The position numbers and the translations under genes were made by a program. The notes under the pieces were generated by a model. That model saw nothing but the letters and a program-made list of their open reading frames with translations. It was not told where the DNA came from and did no database searches. This document shows, one piece after another, positions 52,501 through 61,249 of a stretch of DNA of 64,000 bases (positions are counted from its first letter, which is position 1; the number at the start of each line of letters is the position of its first letter). Source of the stretch: Tunturiibacter gelidiferens (lineage in GTDB: Bacteria; Acidobacteriota; Terriglobia; Terriglobales; Acidobacteriaceae); NCBI RefSeq assembly GCF_014201335.1, contig NZ_JACHEB010000018.1, positions 1-64,000 on the forward strand. Reading direction: 5' to 3'.

Positions 52501-52600
52501 TGAGATAGATTTTGAAGAGGATGGAAGAAGCCGGTGAGAGTCCGGTGCGGTCGCGCCACTGTGATTGACCTGATGTTGGGTTGAGAGCCAGACGTTCTTT
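52501..52600 (+). promoter_or_regulatory. Cobalamin riboswitch upstream of cbtB
   Basis: GGATGGAAGAAGCCGGTGAGAGTCCGGTGCGG and TCGCGCCACTGTGA give the cobalamin-riboswitch core (GCCGGTG...CACTGTGA), followed by GAGAGCCAGACG, which matches the B12-box end. It is about 50 bases ahead of cbtB. It is shorter than the one at cobG. Cobalt uptake would be turned off when cobalamin is plentiful. Confidence 0.88.
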
Positions 52601-52652
52601 CCTCGTTCGAATGAGCAGTATGTGGGACGCACGATCCCCTGGAGGTTTTACG

Positions 52653-52871
52653 ATGGCTCAGTCTATTTTCGGTTCTGCTGCACAGCCGGTTTCGATTCCT
52701 GTTATTCCGGTGCGCGAGCTTCTGCCGTATACGGTGTTCGGTGGATTGATGTTGCTGCTGGCGATCTATTTTGTCGGCGCGGAGCAGGGCGCTACGTCGA
52801 TGTTTCGCGGGACGATGGTGCATGAGTTTTTGCATGACGGCCGGCATCTTCTCGGCTTTCCCTGCCACTAA
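52653..52871 (+). CDS. cbtB: CbtB-type cobalt transporter subunit
   Basis: This 72-residue protein has one membrane helix (LLPYTVFGGLMLLLAIYFVGAEQ) and ends HEFLHDGRHLLGFPCH. This is the CbtB pattern, whose C-terminal histidines are expected to bind cobalt. The ATG at 52653 follows GGAGG at 52641. cbtA follows after 10 bases. It is directly downstream of the cobalamin riboswitch, consistent with cobalt supply for the cob operon. Confidence 0.85.
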   Translation: MAQSIFGSAAQPVSIPVIPVRELLPYTVFGGLMLLLAIYFVGAEQGATSMFRGTMVHEFLHDGRHLLGFPCH

Positions 52872-52881
52872 GTAGAAAACT

Positions 52882-53589
52882 TTGACGACTCGAACTCTGC
52901 TCCTTCGCGGGATGCTGGTGGGCGTTGTTGCGGGCCTGCTTGTGTTCGCGTTTGCACGTTGGATCGGCGAGCCGCAGGTGGAGCGCGCGATTGCGTTCGA
53001 GACGGCTGCGGATCGGGCTAAGGGCGAGGCTCCTGAGCCTGAGATGGTGAGCAGGCGCGTGCAGAAGAGTTTTGGCTTGCTGACGGGCACGGTGGTGTTT
53101 GGCGCGGCTGTGGGCGGATTGTTTGGGCTGGTGTTTGCGTTTGCCTATGGGCGGATTGGCGAGATGGGGCCGCGGGCGCTGTCGGCTGTGCTGGCGGTGC
53201 TGGGATATGTGGCGTTGGTTGTAGTGCCGAATTTGAAGTATCCGGCGAACCCTCCGGCTGTGGGGAGTCCCGATACGATTGGTGCGCGAACTGGGGCTTA
53301 CTTTTTGTTGATCGCGGTTTCCATTGCGGCGATGGTGCTTTCGCTGCAGATGAGACGCGGGTTTGCGAAGAGGTTTGGTGAGTGGAACGGTTCCCTACTG
53401 GCGGCGGTTTTGTTTGTGGTAGTCGTGGGGGTGGTGGCGCACTTTTTGCCGGAGATCGATGAGGTTCCGGCGGGGTTTCCGGTGACGCTGATGTGGAAGT
53501 TTCGCGTGGCCGCGCTGGAGATTCAGGCGGTGCTTTGGGGGACGCTGGGGTTGGGGTTTGGGTGGTTGACGGAACGGGAGCGCCGCTGA
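52882..53589 (+). CDS. cbtA: CbtA-type cobalt transporter subunit
   Basis: This 235-residue protein has five predicted membrane helices: RTLLLRGMLVGVVAGLLVFAFARWIGEPQVE, LTGTVVFGAAVGGLFGLVFAFAYG, AVLAVLGYVALVVV, a fourth near FLLIAVSIAAMVLSL, and a fifth near SLLAAVLFVVVVGVVAHF. The motif GEPQVERAI after helix 1 is typical of CbtA. The start is TTG at 52882; an ATG at 52912 is an alternative. It would form the permease with CbtB and take up cobalt for B12. Confidence 0.85.
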   Translation: MTTRTLLLRGMLVGVVAGLLVFAFARWIGEPQVERAIAFETAADRAKGEAPEPEMVSRRVQKSFGLLTGTVVFGAAVGGLFGLVFAFAYGRIGEMGPRALSAVLAVLGYVALVVVPNLKYPANPPAVGSPDTIGARTGAYFLLIAVSIAAMVLSLQMRRGFAKRFGEWNGSLLAAVLFVVVVGVVAHFLPEIDEVPAGFPVTLMWKFRVAALEIQAVLWGTLGLGFGWLTERERR

Positions 53590-53658
53590 CATATCTGGCC
53601 CGTAGATTGTAGGCGGGTGTGGATGCAGATTCTCACCCGCCTCGCTCTTGGAATGTGG

Positions 53659-54048
53659 TTAGGCAGGTTCGATAATGTTCATTGTGCTAACTTCCACCAT
53701 TACGCCGCCGGGGGCGTCGTAGTAAAAGCCATACGTTGGCGGTCCGCCGCGCTGCAGCTTCGCGGGCTTGGGAGCCATGTAATTTTGAGCGCTCAGGCTC
53801 TCGTACATATAGTCCACGGCATCCTGCGTAGGCTGAAGAAAGCCGACATGAAACATTCCGGGATATCCCCGCTCCGGAGTCATGCGCTTGTCGTACATCA
53901 GTGTCAACAGAAAGCCATCGGCATTCCGCAGCACAGAGAACTTATCGCCGCGTTTCTCCAGGGGTTGAAAATCGAATACCGAGCAGAAGAACGCCGTAAG
54001 AGCCGGCACGTCGTAGGTGGTGAGGTTGGTGTGATTCATCGTTACCAT
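53659..54048 (-). CDS. VOC (glyoxalase/bleomycin) family protein
   Basis: This 129-residue protein starts VTMNHTNLTTYDVPALTAFFCSVFDFQPLEKRGDKFSVLRNADGFLLTLM and contains MFHVGFLQPTQDAVDYMYESL and YYDAPGGVMVEV, the two beta-alpha-beta-beta-beta halves of the VOC fold with His6 and Glu in VEV as metal ligands. The substrate is unknown. The ATG at 54048 is preferred over 54114. Confidence 0.85.
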   Translation of the reverse strand: MVTMNHTNLTTYDVPALTAFFCSVFDFQPLEKRGDKFSVLRNADGFLLTLMYDKRMTPERGYPGMFHVGFLQPTQDAVDYMYESLSAQNYMAPKPAKLQRGGPPTYGFYYDAPGGVMVEVSTMNIIEPA

Positions 54049-54290
54049 CGCGATTCTCCGTTTATAGAAAGTTCTATCGCGTGAGTTGTTAGGAGTGCAG
54101 ACCGAACGCACCACGCGACAGGCAGGAGTGCCGTAGCACTACCGCTATCGCCGTGGGTCCCTTCTCCGCTGTGATGCTGGAGTTGACTAGACTGCGGAAT
54201 GACTTCCGCAGCGAGCCGTGCTTACCAATACGGCTCCGCGTTTTTCGGCATTTGTTGGATGTTCACTAATCTTCATCAGTCGCAGAAGTT

Positions 54291-54851
54291 TTACGCGGCC
54301 CGAATGGGTGCTGGTGGTACTACGACCTCAATAAGTCCGGTCGCTACGTCGTAGACGAGGCCGGAGAGAATCCATGTGGCTGGCAGCGCGGGGATTGTCC
54401 GAAGCCATGCGACGTCGCCGGCAACCGCAGCGCGGGGATCGGTGACATTCTTTGCCTTGACTTCCTCTTCTGGTATTTGAAAGTAGTGCGCGAGCTTGTC
54501 GGGGTCGCCTGCCAGTCGCGTGATGCCGCAATCGGTGTGCTGAAGGACGATGAGGTGAAACTCTCCGCCGCCGCCGGGCATCTCTTTGGCAACCTGACCA
54601 ATACGTCCGAGGAGACCCAGCTCCTCTAACAAGACCGGAGTGATTCGACCGCCGATGTTACGTATGACGACGGCTTCGCCCGGCTTGAGACCCAGAATCT
54701 CGAAAGGATCGACACGCATATCGGCGCAACCGATGATGGTTGCCTTTACGTTCGGCATCGCCTTCGGAAGCCAGGGCATGAGTGTGCCCGCAGCAGACTG
54801 CTTAGCAGCAAAGTCTTTGTTGCGTTCTAACATGTCGTCGAGATTGCTCAT
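54291..54851 (-). CDS. Beta-class carbonic anhydrase
   Basis: This 186-residue enzyme carries the zinc ligands Cys42 (GCADMRVDP, with Asp44 and Arg46), His105 and Cys108 (LQHTDCGI). It would interconvert CO2 and bicarbonate in the cytoplasm. The ATG at 54851 follows GGAGACC. It is the intact twin of the frameshifted gene at 58430, so a duplication has happened. It is divergent from an oxidoreductase gene. Confidence 0.92.
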   Translation of the reverse strand: MSNLDDMLERNKDFAAKQSAAGTLMPWLPKAMPNVKATIIGCADMRVDPFEILGLKPGEAVVIRNIGGRITPVLLEELGLLGRIGQVAKEMPGGGGEFHLIVLQHTDCGITRLAGDPDKLAHYFQIPEEEVKAKNVTDPRAAVAGDVAWLRTIPALPATWILSGLVYDVATGLIEVVVPPAPIRAA

Positions 54852-55156
54852 GTCGGGTCTCCTTGAGAGATATTGCCGGGATGTTTGGCGGACTTGAGTT
54901 CGATGCGATGAAGAAGTCAAAGGGATCACAGATGCTAAAAGAAACGAAGGGGAGATTGCTTCGGCTTGCGAGAAGTGACCGCCGTGCGCGGAGGGTGTCA
55001 GATGCTTGATGGGTTGAGGGAGATCTGGACTGTTTCGCTGGGAGGATCTCAGGGAGGATCGGATTGACTTCCGATGAGCGGCAGTTAGTCCTATACTTCC
55101 GCTAACCGCTTGGCGGTTGCTGCAGCAGATGCGGTGGAAGCTGTTGGGAGGGCACG
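54852..55156. other. Divergent spacer between carbonic anhydrase and oxidoreductase
   Basis: No gene is supported. It should hold the promoters of both neighbours; I cannot assign them with confidence. Confidence 0.4.
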
Positions 55157-56116
55157 ATGAAAGCGATTGTGCGCACACAGTACGGGCCACCAGAGCTGTT
55201 GGAGTTTGCGGAGGTCGCGATACCTGTGCCCGCGGGCAATGAGGTGATGATCAGGCTTTGCGCGGCGTCGGTGAATCCGTTGGACCTGTACTTGATGAAA
55301 GGTGCGCCGTGGGATCGGATGCCGGGACTGCGGAAGCGAAAACCGATGATCCTGGGTTGCGATGTCGCGGGCCGAGTGGAGGCGGTGGGCAGAGAGGTAA
55401 CGCAGTTTCAGGCTGGGGACGAGGTGTTCGGGGTAACGGGCTTCAAAGGGAACGGATTTGCCGAATATGTCTGTGTCGCTGAGGTGAGTTTGGGGCTGAA
55501 GCCGGAGAACCTGACGTTTGAGCAAGCGGCGGCGGTGCCGGTCGCGGCGATTACGGCTTTGCAGGGGCTTCGCGATAAGGGAGGGATTCGGCCGGGGCAG
55601 AAGGTTCTTGTGGAAGGGGCGTCTGGCGGCGTGGGCACCTTCGCGGTGCAGATCGCCAAAGCGTTCGGGGCTGCAGTGACCGCCGTGTGCAGTACGAGGA
55701 ATGTGGATCAGGCGTCGTCGATGGGCGCGGATTGTGTCATCGACTACACGAAAGAGGATTTCACGCGGAGTGGGCAACGATACGATCTGATCCTGGCTGC
55801 GAGTGGTCATCATTCGATCTTCGACTACAGGCGTTTGCTGACCGAGGGTGGAGTTTATGTCGCGGCGGGTGGTGGTCTGTTTCAGATTTTCGAAGCGTTT
55901 GCGCTGGGGCCGGTGCTGTCGCGGATGGGACGGAAGAAGATGGGTTTCTTTCTAACGAAGGTGACTCGGAAGGATCTGGACTTTATGAAGGATCTTCTAG
56001 AGAGCGGCAAAGTTGTGCCGGTTATTGATAGAAGTTATCGGTTGAGCGAGGCGGCGGAAGCGCTTGGCTACCTGGCGGAAGGACATGCGCGAGGGAAGAT
56101 TGTATTGACGGCTTAG
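55157..56116 (+). CDS. NAD(P)-dependent alcohol dehydrogenase / quinone oxidoreductase
   Basis: This 319-residue medium-chain dehydrogenase starts MKAIVRTQYGPPELLEFAEVAIPVP and has GCDVAGRVEAVG, PVAAITALQGLRDKGGIRPGQKVLVEGASGGVGTFAVQIAKAFG (the NADPH fold) and a C-terminal GHARGKIVLT. The catalytic zinc Cys is absent, so it belongs to the zinc-independent quinone oxidoreductase branch. It reduces an enone or quinone with NADPH. GGGAGGG precedes the ATG. Confidence 0.88.
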   Translation: MKAIVRTQYGPPELLEFAEVAIPVPAGNEVMIRLCAASVNPLDLYLMKGAPWDRMPGLRKRKPMILGCDVAGRVEAVGREVTQFQAGDEVFGVTGFKGNGFAEYVCVAEVSLGLKPENLTFEQAAAVPVAAITALQGLRDKGGIRPGQKVLVEGASGGVGTFAVQIAKAFGAAVTAVCSTRNVDQASSMGADCVIDYTKEDFTRSGQRYDLILAASGHHSIFDYRRLLTEGGVYVAAGGGLFQIFEAFALGPVLSRMGRKKMGFFLTKVTRKDLDFMKDLLESGKVVPVIDRSYRLSEAAEALGYLAEGHARGKIVLTA

Positions 56117-56322
56117 TGTTGCTTGCGTTGACGCTTGAGATGCTGCGATGTGTGGTTTTCGAGACCGACGGGGCAAGATATTCGTTTGCGTTGATGCGGT
56201 TGCAAGACACGGGACGGTTTGTTGGCGACGAGAAGCTCGTGCGATGGGGAATTCTCAGACAGGCAGACTTTTTGGAGGACGGGTCATCTTACGAAGACGG
56301 CTATTGCCGCAGGAGATGACCG

Positions 56323-57381
56323 TTGAATAGCGTTAGGCAGCGTACACAGGGACCGGTGGAAGAGATCGTTGAGCGGCAGCGGACGACGATGTCGCGGAGA
56401 GATTTGCTGGCATCGGGAGGGGCGATTGTGGGTGGAGTGGCGTTGGGGAGCAGCGCATTTGGGCAACAGTCGACCGACGCGGTGGCGGAGAAACAGACTT
56501 GGCCGGGGCGGGCATTTGGAAGCGATCTGCTGAGGGGGAAGGTCGCGGTGATTACTGGCGCGGCACGTGGGATCGGGCGGTCGATTGCCGTGGATATGGC
56601 GGCGAATGGAGCGGATGTGGTGGGGCTGGATATCTGCGCGAAGATAACGCCGGAGCAGGCGTATGCGGTGGCGACAAAGGCGGATCTCGAGGAGACTGGC
56701 AGGTTGGTGAGGCAGCATGGGCGGCAGTTTATGGAGGTTGTGGGAGATGTAAGGGACATTGCTTTTTTGCGTGCGACCGCAGATCAGGTGCAGCAGAAGT
56801 TTGGGCACATCGACATTGTGGTGGCGAATGCAGCGACGCAGCGCTTCAAGCCGCTGATTGAGATGGAGGATTGGGAGTGGAACGATGTCATCAACAACAA
56901 TTTGAATGGGACGGCGAATACGATTCGTGCGTTTGCGCCGATGCTGGTGAAGAACGGCGGTGGGCGGATCATTGTGCTGTCGTCCATGCAGGGGAAACAT
57001 GGGTCGAAGAATATGGCTTCGTACTCGGCTTCGAAGTGGGGGATTATTGGCCTGATGAAGTCGGCGGCACTGGAGCTAGGGAAGGACAAGATTACGGTGA
57101 ATGCGTTGATTCCGGGTCTGGTGGATACTCCGCTGACGCATAATGAGGCGCGGTGGAGTGCGCTGATTGGCGAGGTGACGGCGAATGAGAATCCGCCTAA
57201 GAACCCGACGGAGAAGGAGGCGTATGACACGCGGGCTCCGCATGAGCCGCTGAAGGTGGCGTGGCTTAAGCCGGAGGATCTGGCGCCAGCGGCGGTGTTT
57301 CTGGCGTCTGATCTGGCGGCGATGGTGACGGGGGCTACTTACGATGTCACCGGAGGGGATAATGCGAATAATCAGAGCTGA
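56323..57381 (+). CDS. SDR-family oxidoreductase with Tat-like signal
   Basis: This 352-residue protein starts with a twin-arginine-like signal (MSRRDLLASGGAIVGGVALGSSAFG, residues ~23-47). It is followed by an SDR fold with TGAARGIG (cofactor), NAATQ, the catalytic Tyr-Lys in YSASKWG and VTGGDN. SDRs are normally cytoplasmic, so export of a folded NAD(P) enzyme is notable. The TTG start at 56323 follows AGGAG; an ATG at 56389 would keep the signal intact. It ends near a perfect inverted repeat. Confidence 0.85.
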   Translation: MNSVRQRTQGPVEEIVERQRTTMSRRDLLASGGAIVGGVALGSSAFGQQSTDAVAEKQTWPGRAFGSDLLRGKVAVITGAARGIGRSIAVDMAANGADVVGLDICAKITPEQAYAVATKADLEETGRLVRQHGRQFMEVVGDVRDIAFLRATADQVQQKFGHIDIVVANAATQRFKPLIEMEDWEWNDVINNNLNGTANTIRAFAPMLVKNGGGRIIVLSSMQGKHGSKNMASYSASKWGIIGLMKSAALELGKDKITVNALIPGLVDTPLTHNEARWSALIGEVTANENPPKNPTEKEAYDTRAPHEPLKVAWLKPEDLAPAAVFLASDLAAMVTGATYDVTGGDNANNQS

Positions 57382-57405
57382 GGTGGGGTTTGTTCTGCTC
57401 TGCGC

Positions 57406-57445
57406 TCAGTTACCCAGAAACGATGACATGTTTCTGGGTAACTGA
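57406..57445. terminator. Perfect 16-bp inverted repeat between convergent genes
   Basis: TCAGTTACCCAGAAAC and its exact reverse complement flank an 8-base loop. The repeat sits between the stops of the convergent SDR and isomerase genes, where it could act as a two-way transcription stop or RNA 3' stabiliser. No long T-run is present. Confidence 0.7.
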
Positions 57446-57459
57446 TTCGGCGGCTGCTT

Positions 57460-58374
57460 CTACGCCTGACCGATGATGCCTCTGGCAAACGAGGCACACT
57501 TCTCTACTTCTTCTGGCGATCGGCCGGTTCCGGCGTAGTCGCAGTCTACATACGCTGTGATCGGAACCTGCTTGTCCTTGAGGAGCTGCAGGACTGCTTT
57601 CACGCGAGCCTCGCCTTGGCCAAACGGAACACTTGCACCTCCGGACATTGCGTCCTTGAGATCCAACGCAGACATGGACGTGTAGTTGTTTTCGACAAAC
57701 TGCAACGCGTCGATCTTTGCTTTCGTTAGATCGCCTATGTCGGGATCGATGCGGAAGTACTGAGAGGCGGCGAGCTGTTTCTTCGCCTCGTCCAGATCGG
57801 AGAATTGGAGACCGACGATCATTTGATGTTCGTCCGCTGCGGCCGCGATCATCGTTGTCAACGTTGGCGGGAGACGGGTAACAATCGAATCCGCTCCCAG
57901 AGCTTTTGCCATCAGGAATAGACGGTCGATTTCGGCCTCAGAGCTTCCGAGTCTGAGCGAATAGGATTTTATTCTGAGGCCCTGTTTTTCGAAGGTGGAG
58001 CGGATGTCTTCGAAGTAGCTCATGGGAACCGAGAGTCGCCACTGCGTCAGTGCGGCGTCGGTCGCGTTCTGTTGTTCTATCTGCTGGGGCGTTGGAGATG
58101 ATTTGGGCGGGCTGAAGACGCCGACGGGAAACACAGGATTGAACCTCGCGGGTTCCACGTGGGTGAACAGGATTTGACAATTGTGCAGTCTCGCCTGCTT
58201 CATCGTTTGGATGATGATGGGGATTGCTTCCTGTTGTGAAAGAGCTCGCAGGCTCCATGTGTTCAGTCCAAGACTGAGTCCGTTTTCGGCAAAGCCGAAG
58301 CTCTTGCGCGAGTAGACAGCTACGGCTGCGAGCGCACCTATTCCCTGAGTAAATTGCCTTCTTGATATGTTCAT
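57460..58374 (-). CDS. Sugar phosphate isomerase/epimerase-like protein with Tat-like signal
   Basis: From the ATG at 58374 the protein has 304 residues. Its N-terminus MNISRRQFTQGIGALAAVAVYSRKSFG is a twin-arginine-type signal. The remainder matches the AP-endonuclease/xylose-isomerase-like TIM barrel: GLSLGLNTWSLRAL, QILFTHVEPARFN, QMIVGLQFSDLDEAK, DIGDLTKAKIDALQFVEN and ITAYVDCDYAGTGRSPEEVEKC. Such secreted epimerase-like proteins are common in acidobacteria and act on unknown carbohydrates. An earlier start at 58389 is possible. Confidence 0.82.
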   Translation of the reverse strand: MNISRRQFTQGIGALAAVAVYSRKSFGFAENGLSLGLNTWSLRALSQQEAIPIIIQTMKQARLHNCQILFTHVEPARFNPVFPVGVFSPPKSSPTPQQIEQQNATDAALTQWRLSVPMSYFEDIRSTFEKQGLRIKSYSLRLGSSEAEIDRLFLMAKALGADSIVTRLPPTLTTMIAAAADEHQMIVGLQFSDLDEAKKQLAASQYFRIDPDIGDLTKAKIDALQFVENNYTSMSALDLKDAMSGGASVPFGQGEARVKAVLQLLKDKQVPITAYVDCDYAGTGRSPEEVEKCASFARGIIGQA

Positions 58375-58429
58375 TGATTGCCTCGCCAATTCTAGCTGGT
58401 TCCGGGCCAGGATATTGGCGGGGATGGAA

Positions 58430-58991
58430 TTAACTTGTTCGAATCGGCGCAGGCGGTACGACGGTTTTGACTAAGCCAGTTGCTACGTCGTAGACAAGGC
58501 CGGAGAGGAGCCATTTGGCGGGCAGTGCGGGAACTGCGCGGAGTAGAGCGACGTCGGCGGCGACCGCGGCGTATGGGTCGGTGACGGATTTTGCTTTGAC
58601 TTCACTCTCGGGTATTTGAAAATAATGCGCCAGCTTATCGGCGTCGCCTGCGAGGCGAGTGATGCTGCAGTGGGTGTGATGAAGCACGATGAGGTGAAAA
58701 CTCGCCGCCGCCAGCAGGAGCCCCTCCGAGGACCTGACCGATTCGTCCGAGTAGACCCAGTTCCTCGAGCAAGACTGGGGTGATTCGGCCACCAATGTTA
58801 CGGATGACGAGGGCTTCACCTGGTTTGATCCCGAGTAGATGAGCCGGGTCGACGCGCATATCGGCGCAACCGATGATCGTGGCTTTTAAGTTTCCAGTTG
58901 CGGCAAGAAGCGAGGGCATCAGTGTGCCGGAGGCAGACTGTTGAGCAGCAAACGTTTTGTTCCGTTCTAACAAGCTGTCCAGATTACTCAT
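58430..58991 (-). pseudogene. Beta carbonic anhydrase paralog, one frameshift
   Basis: The N-terminal frame (MSNLDSLLERNKTFAAQQSASGTLMPSL, then GCADMRVDPAHLLG, Cys and Asp intact) runs to GGGEF and then breaks. The other frame continues FHLIVLHHTHCSITRLAGDADKLAHYFQIPESEVKAKSVTDPYAAVAADVALLRAVPALPAKWLLSGLVYDVATGLVKTVVPPAPIR. One additional A in the A-run at 58696-58699 accounts for it. The gene is nearly parallel to the intact copy at 54291. It is a pseudogene or a homopolymer error. Confidence 0.8.
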
Positions 58992-59183
58992 GTTCATTCT
59001 CCATGAGAGCGTTGGTGCGATCGTTTGGTCGATTGGTTGCGAAGGGTCAGAGTTGAAATTTGGAGTCGATTTCGAGTGCGGGGGATTCATGCTCTTTGCA
59101 GAAGCGAAAGAGGAGTTCTGCCGAACGGGCCCGCTACGCGCGGGGCGGTCACTTGGTGACTTGTATACCGGTTTTTGCTCGTC

Positions 59184-60440
59184 CTAGTTGCGGCGGCCCA
59201 GCGTTGGGGTGTCGTCGCTACTGGTGGAGGGATTGTTCGTGCTATTGGGGTCGTTGTTGCCGCTGCCGCTGGCGGTGCGGCGGAGCGTGGGCTTGTTGCC
59301 GCCCTTGCCGTCGTTTATCTTGCGCTTGTTTTCGAGGCGGGCAAGACGAGCCTTCACGTCGTCGAACTCAGACGTGGTGACCATGTAGTCAGGGCGAGCG
59401 GGCAGGATGGTGGCGATCTCTTCCTCAGAGTGCATGATGCGGTCGGGGGTTTGGGGGTGGTCGGCGAAGACCTTGGCGAGGGTGCCGGGTTTGTGCTTTT
59501 CGAGGGCGTCGAGCTTCTCAAAGAACTGAATGAAGGCCTGGGGATCGTAGCCGGATTTGTACATGTACTGGACGCCAAGCCAGTCGGCTTCAGCCTCGTC
59601 CATGCGGGAGAACTGGAGGAAGCCGAGGGGGATGGCGAGTTGGGTGGCTTCATAGATCCCGTAACCAGTCCAAGAGCCCTGGGTGAAGATGATGAGGGGG
59701 ATGGAGCCGATTTGAACGTAGTTCATTTTGGTCATCTGGCGGGCGGCGTGGTGGGCGCAGACGTGGGCAGTCTCGTGAGCCATGACGCCGGCTAGTTCGG
59801 CTTCTTCGTCGGCGGCGAGGATGAGACCAGAGTTGACGTAGAAGAAGCCGCCGGGAAGGGCCATGGCGTTGATCTCGTCAGAGTCGATGACCTTGATGGT
59901 GAAGGGAACTTTGCAGTCGGAGTTCTTGACGATGTTCTGGCCGACGCGGTTGACATACTCGACGATGACGGGGTCGTTGACCATGTGAGCGGATTTTTCG
60001 ATCTCCATGGAGTACTGCTTGCCGGTGCGGATCTCCCAGTCGGTGGAGTACCAGTTGCCGACGCCACGGCCGCCGATGTTGCGGGTGCCGACGGAGTTGA
60101 CGTCGTCTTCGCTGCCGGGCTTGATGTTGGTCTTCATGTCCTCGCCGGGGGATGGGAGGTGGTCGGTCTTGTTTTCGGCCTTGACGGCAGCGGCGGCATC
60201 TTTGCTCTCTTTGGGAGTGGCGGTCGGGTGGCCGGGGATGGGCTTCTCGGCGGGGACGTCGGAGGGGATGGTGGCGTTGACGGGAGTGGACGACTGGGGG
60301 TCGTTTTGGGGCGTGGTGGTGGTGGGCGTTTGCGCGGGCGGCGTGGTTTGGCTGCTTGGGGAATTAGTCGGAGTCTGGGAGTACGCCGCAACGGAGAGCG
60401 TGAGGAAGGCGGTTAGGCCAATTTGCGTGACGGAACGCAT
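59184..60440 (-). CDS. M48 family metalloprotease, secreted
   Basis: This 418-residue protein has a signal peptide (MRSVTQIGLTAFLTLSVAAYSQ), then a Pro/Thr/Gln-rich linker up to ~100, then an M48 peptidase domain with the zinc site His222-Glu-Thr-Ala-His226 (VMAHETAHVCAHHAARQ) and a downstream EADWLG. A C-terminal low-complexity tail (GSGNNDPNSTNNPS) follows. It resembles BepA/YfgC-type envelope proteases that assist or destroy outer-membrane proteins. GGAGACCCC precedes the ATG. Confidence 0.9.
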   Translation of the reverse strand: MRSVTQIGLTAFLTLSVAAYSQTPTNSPSSQTTPPAQTPTTTTPQNDPQSSTPVNATIPSDVPAEKPIPGHPTATPKESKDAAAAVKAENKTDHLPSPGEDMKTNIKPGSEDDVNSVGTRNIGGRGVGNWYSTDWEIRTGKQYSMEIEKSAHMVNDPVIVEYVNRVGQNIVKNSDCKVPFTIKVIDSDEINAMALPGGFFYVNSGLILAADEEAELAGVMAHETAHVCAHHAARQMTKMNYVQIGSIPLIIFTQGSWTGYGIYEATQLAIPLGFLQFSRMDEAEADWLGVQYMYKSGYDPQAFIQFFEKLDALEKHKPGTLAKVFADHPQTPDRIMHSEEEIATILPARPDYMVTTSEFDDVKARLARLENKRKINDGKGGNKPTLRRTASGSGNNDPNSTNNPSTSSDDTPTLGRRN

Positions 60441-60535
60441 GTGGGGTCTCCTGGTGGGCCGCTTCCCTGCTGGACGGACGCAGCTCGACGTGTCTTAGAC
60501 CATAGTATGCGCCTTTTTGTGAGCAGAGGCGACGG

Positions 60536-61198
60536 TTAGAGGTAGATAAGGCAGCCTCGGGCTTCGAGATCTTTAAACCAGGTTGGCGCGGTGAGGGTTG
60601 TGACCCAGCGGAGGTCTAGTTTTTCCAATTTTGGCAGATGGGCGAGGGATTCGGGGAGGGTTTCGATGGGATTGCCGCGGAGATCGAGCTGGCGGAGTTC
60701 GCTGAGGTGGGCGATTGAGGCTGGGAGGGTGGTGAGGTGGTTGTTTCTAAGATGGAGCTCGCGGAGATTGGAGAGGCTGCCGATGGAGTCGGGCAGCTCG
60801 GTGAGGAGGTTGTCGGTCGAGCGGAGTTCGACCAGGCTGGATAGGCAGGAGAGGCAGTCGGGTAGGAGCGGGAAGGCGTTTTCGCTCAGGTTGAGGTAGC
60901 GGAGGCTTTTGAGTTTTCCTAGGGAGGGCGGTAAGCAGGTCAGGCGGTTGTCGTGGAGGTAGAGGAAGTCAGTGAGGCTGACGAGGTCGGCGAGTGTTTC
61001 GGGGAGGGTTGTAAGTTCATTGTGGCCGAGGTCGAGGGTGCGGAGGTTTTTGAGGTTGCCGATCTTTGGGGAGATTTCGGAGAGCTCATTGTCGGCGAGG
61101 ATTAGGGTCTCGAGGTCAATTTGTTGCCAGACGTAGTCCGGTACGACACCGAGATGGCGCTTCCATAGGTTGAGAGCTGGCGCCGTGGAGTTGGGCAC
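60536..61198 (-). CDS. Leucine-rich repeat protein
   Basis: This 220-residue protein consists of about seven ~23-residue leucine-rich repeats (NLKNLRTLDLGHNELTTLPETLAD, LKSLRYLNLSENAFPLLPDCLSC, LSNLRELHLRNNHLTTLPASIAH) of the plant/bacterial SDS22-like type. It lacks a signal peptide and any enzymatic domain. Such proteins are protein-protein binding scaffolds. Its target is unknown. It is 52 bases downstream of the pseudopilin gene stop, in the same orientation. Confidence 0.88.
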   Translation of the reverse strand: MPNSTAPALNLWKRHLGVVPDYVWQQIDLETLILADNELSEISPKIGNLKNLRTLDLGHNELTTLPETLADLVSLTDFLYLHDNRLTCLPPSLGKLKSLRYLNLSENAFPLLPDCLSCLSSLVELRSTDNLLTELPDSIGSLSNLRELHLRNNHLTTLPASIAHLSELRQLDLRGNPIETLPESLAHLPKLEKLDLRWVTTLTAPTWFKDLEARGCLIYL

Positions 61199-61249
61199 GA
61201 TAGCGATGATAGCTTGCGCTTCATTCTTTTGAGACTGCGGTTCGGCGAA

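Noticed and set aside
56116..56319. 67-codon frame between the oxidoreductase and SDR genes
   Set aside because: Its start lies in the preceding stop codon region, and there is no clear ribosome site or family match. It cannot be excluded fully.
59985..60498. Rightward frames opposite the M48 protease linker
   Set aside because: They are Gly/Val-rich antisense shadows of a Pro/Thr-rich linker.
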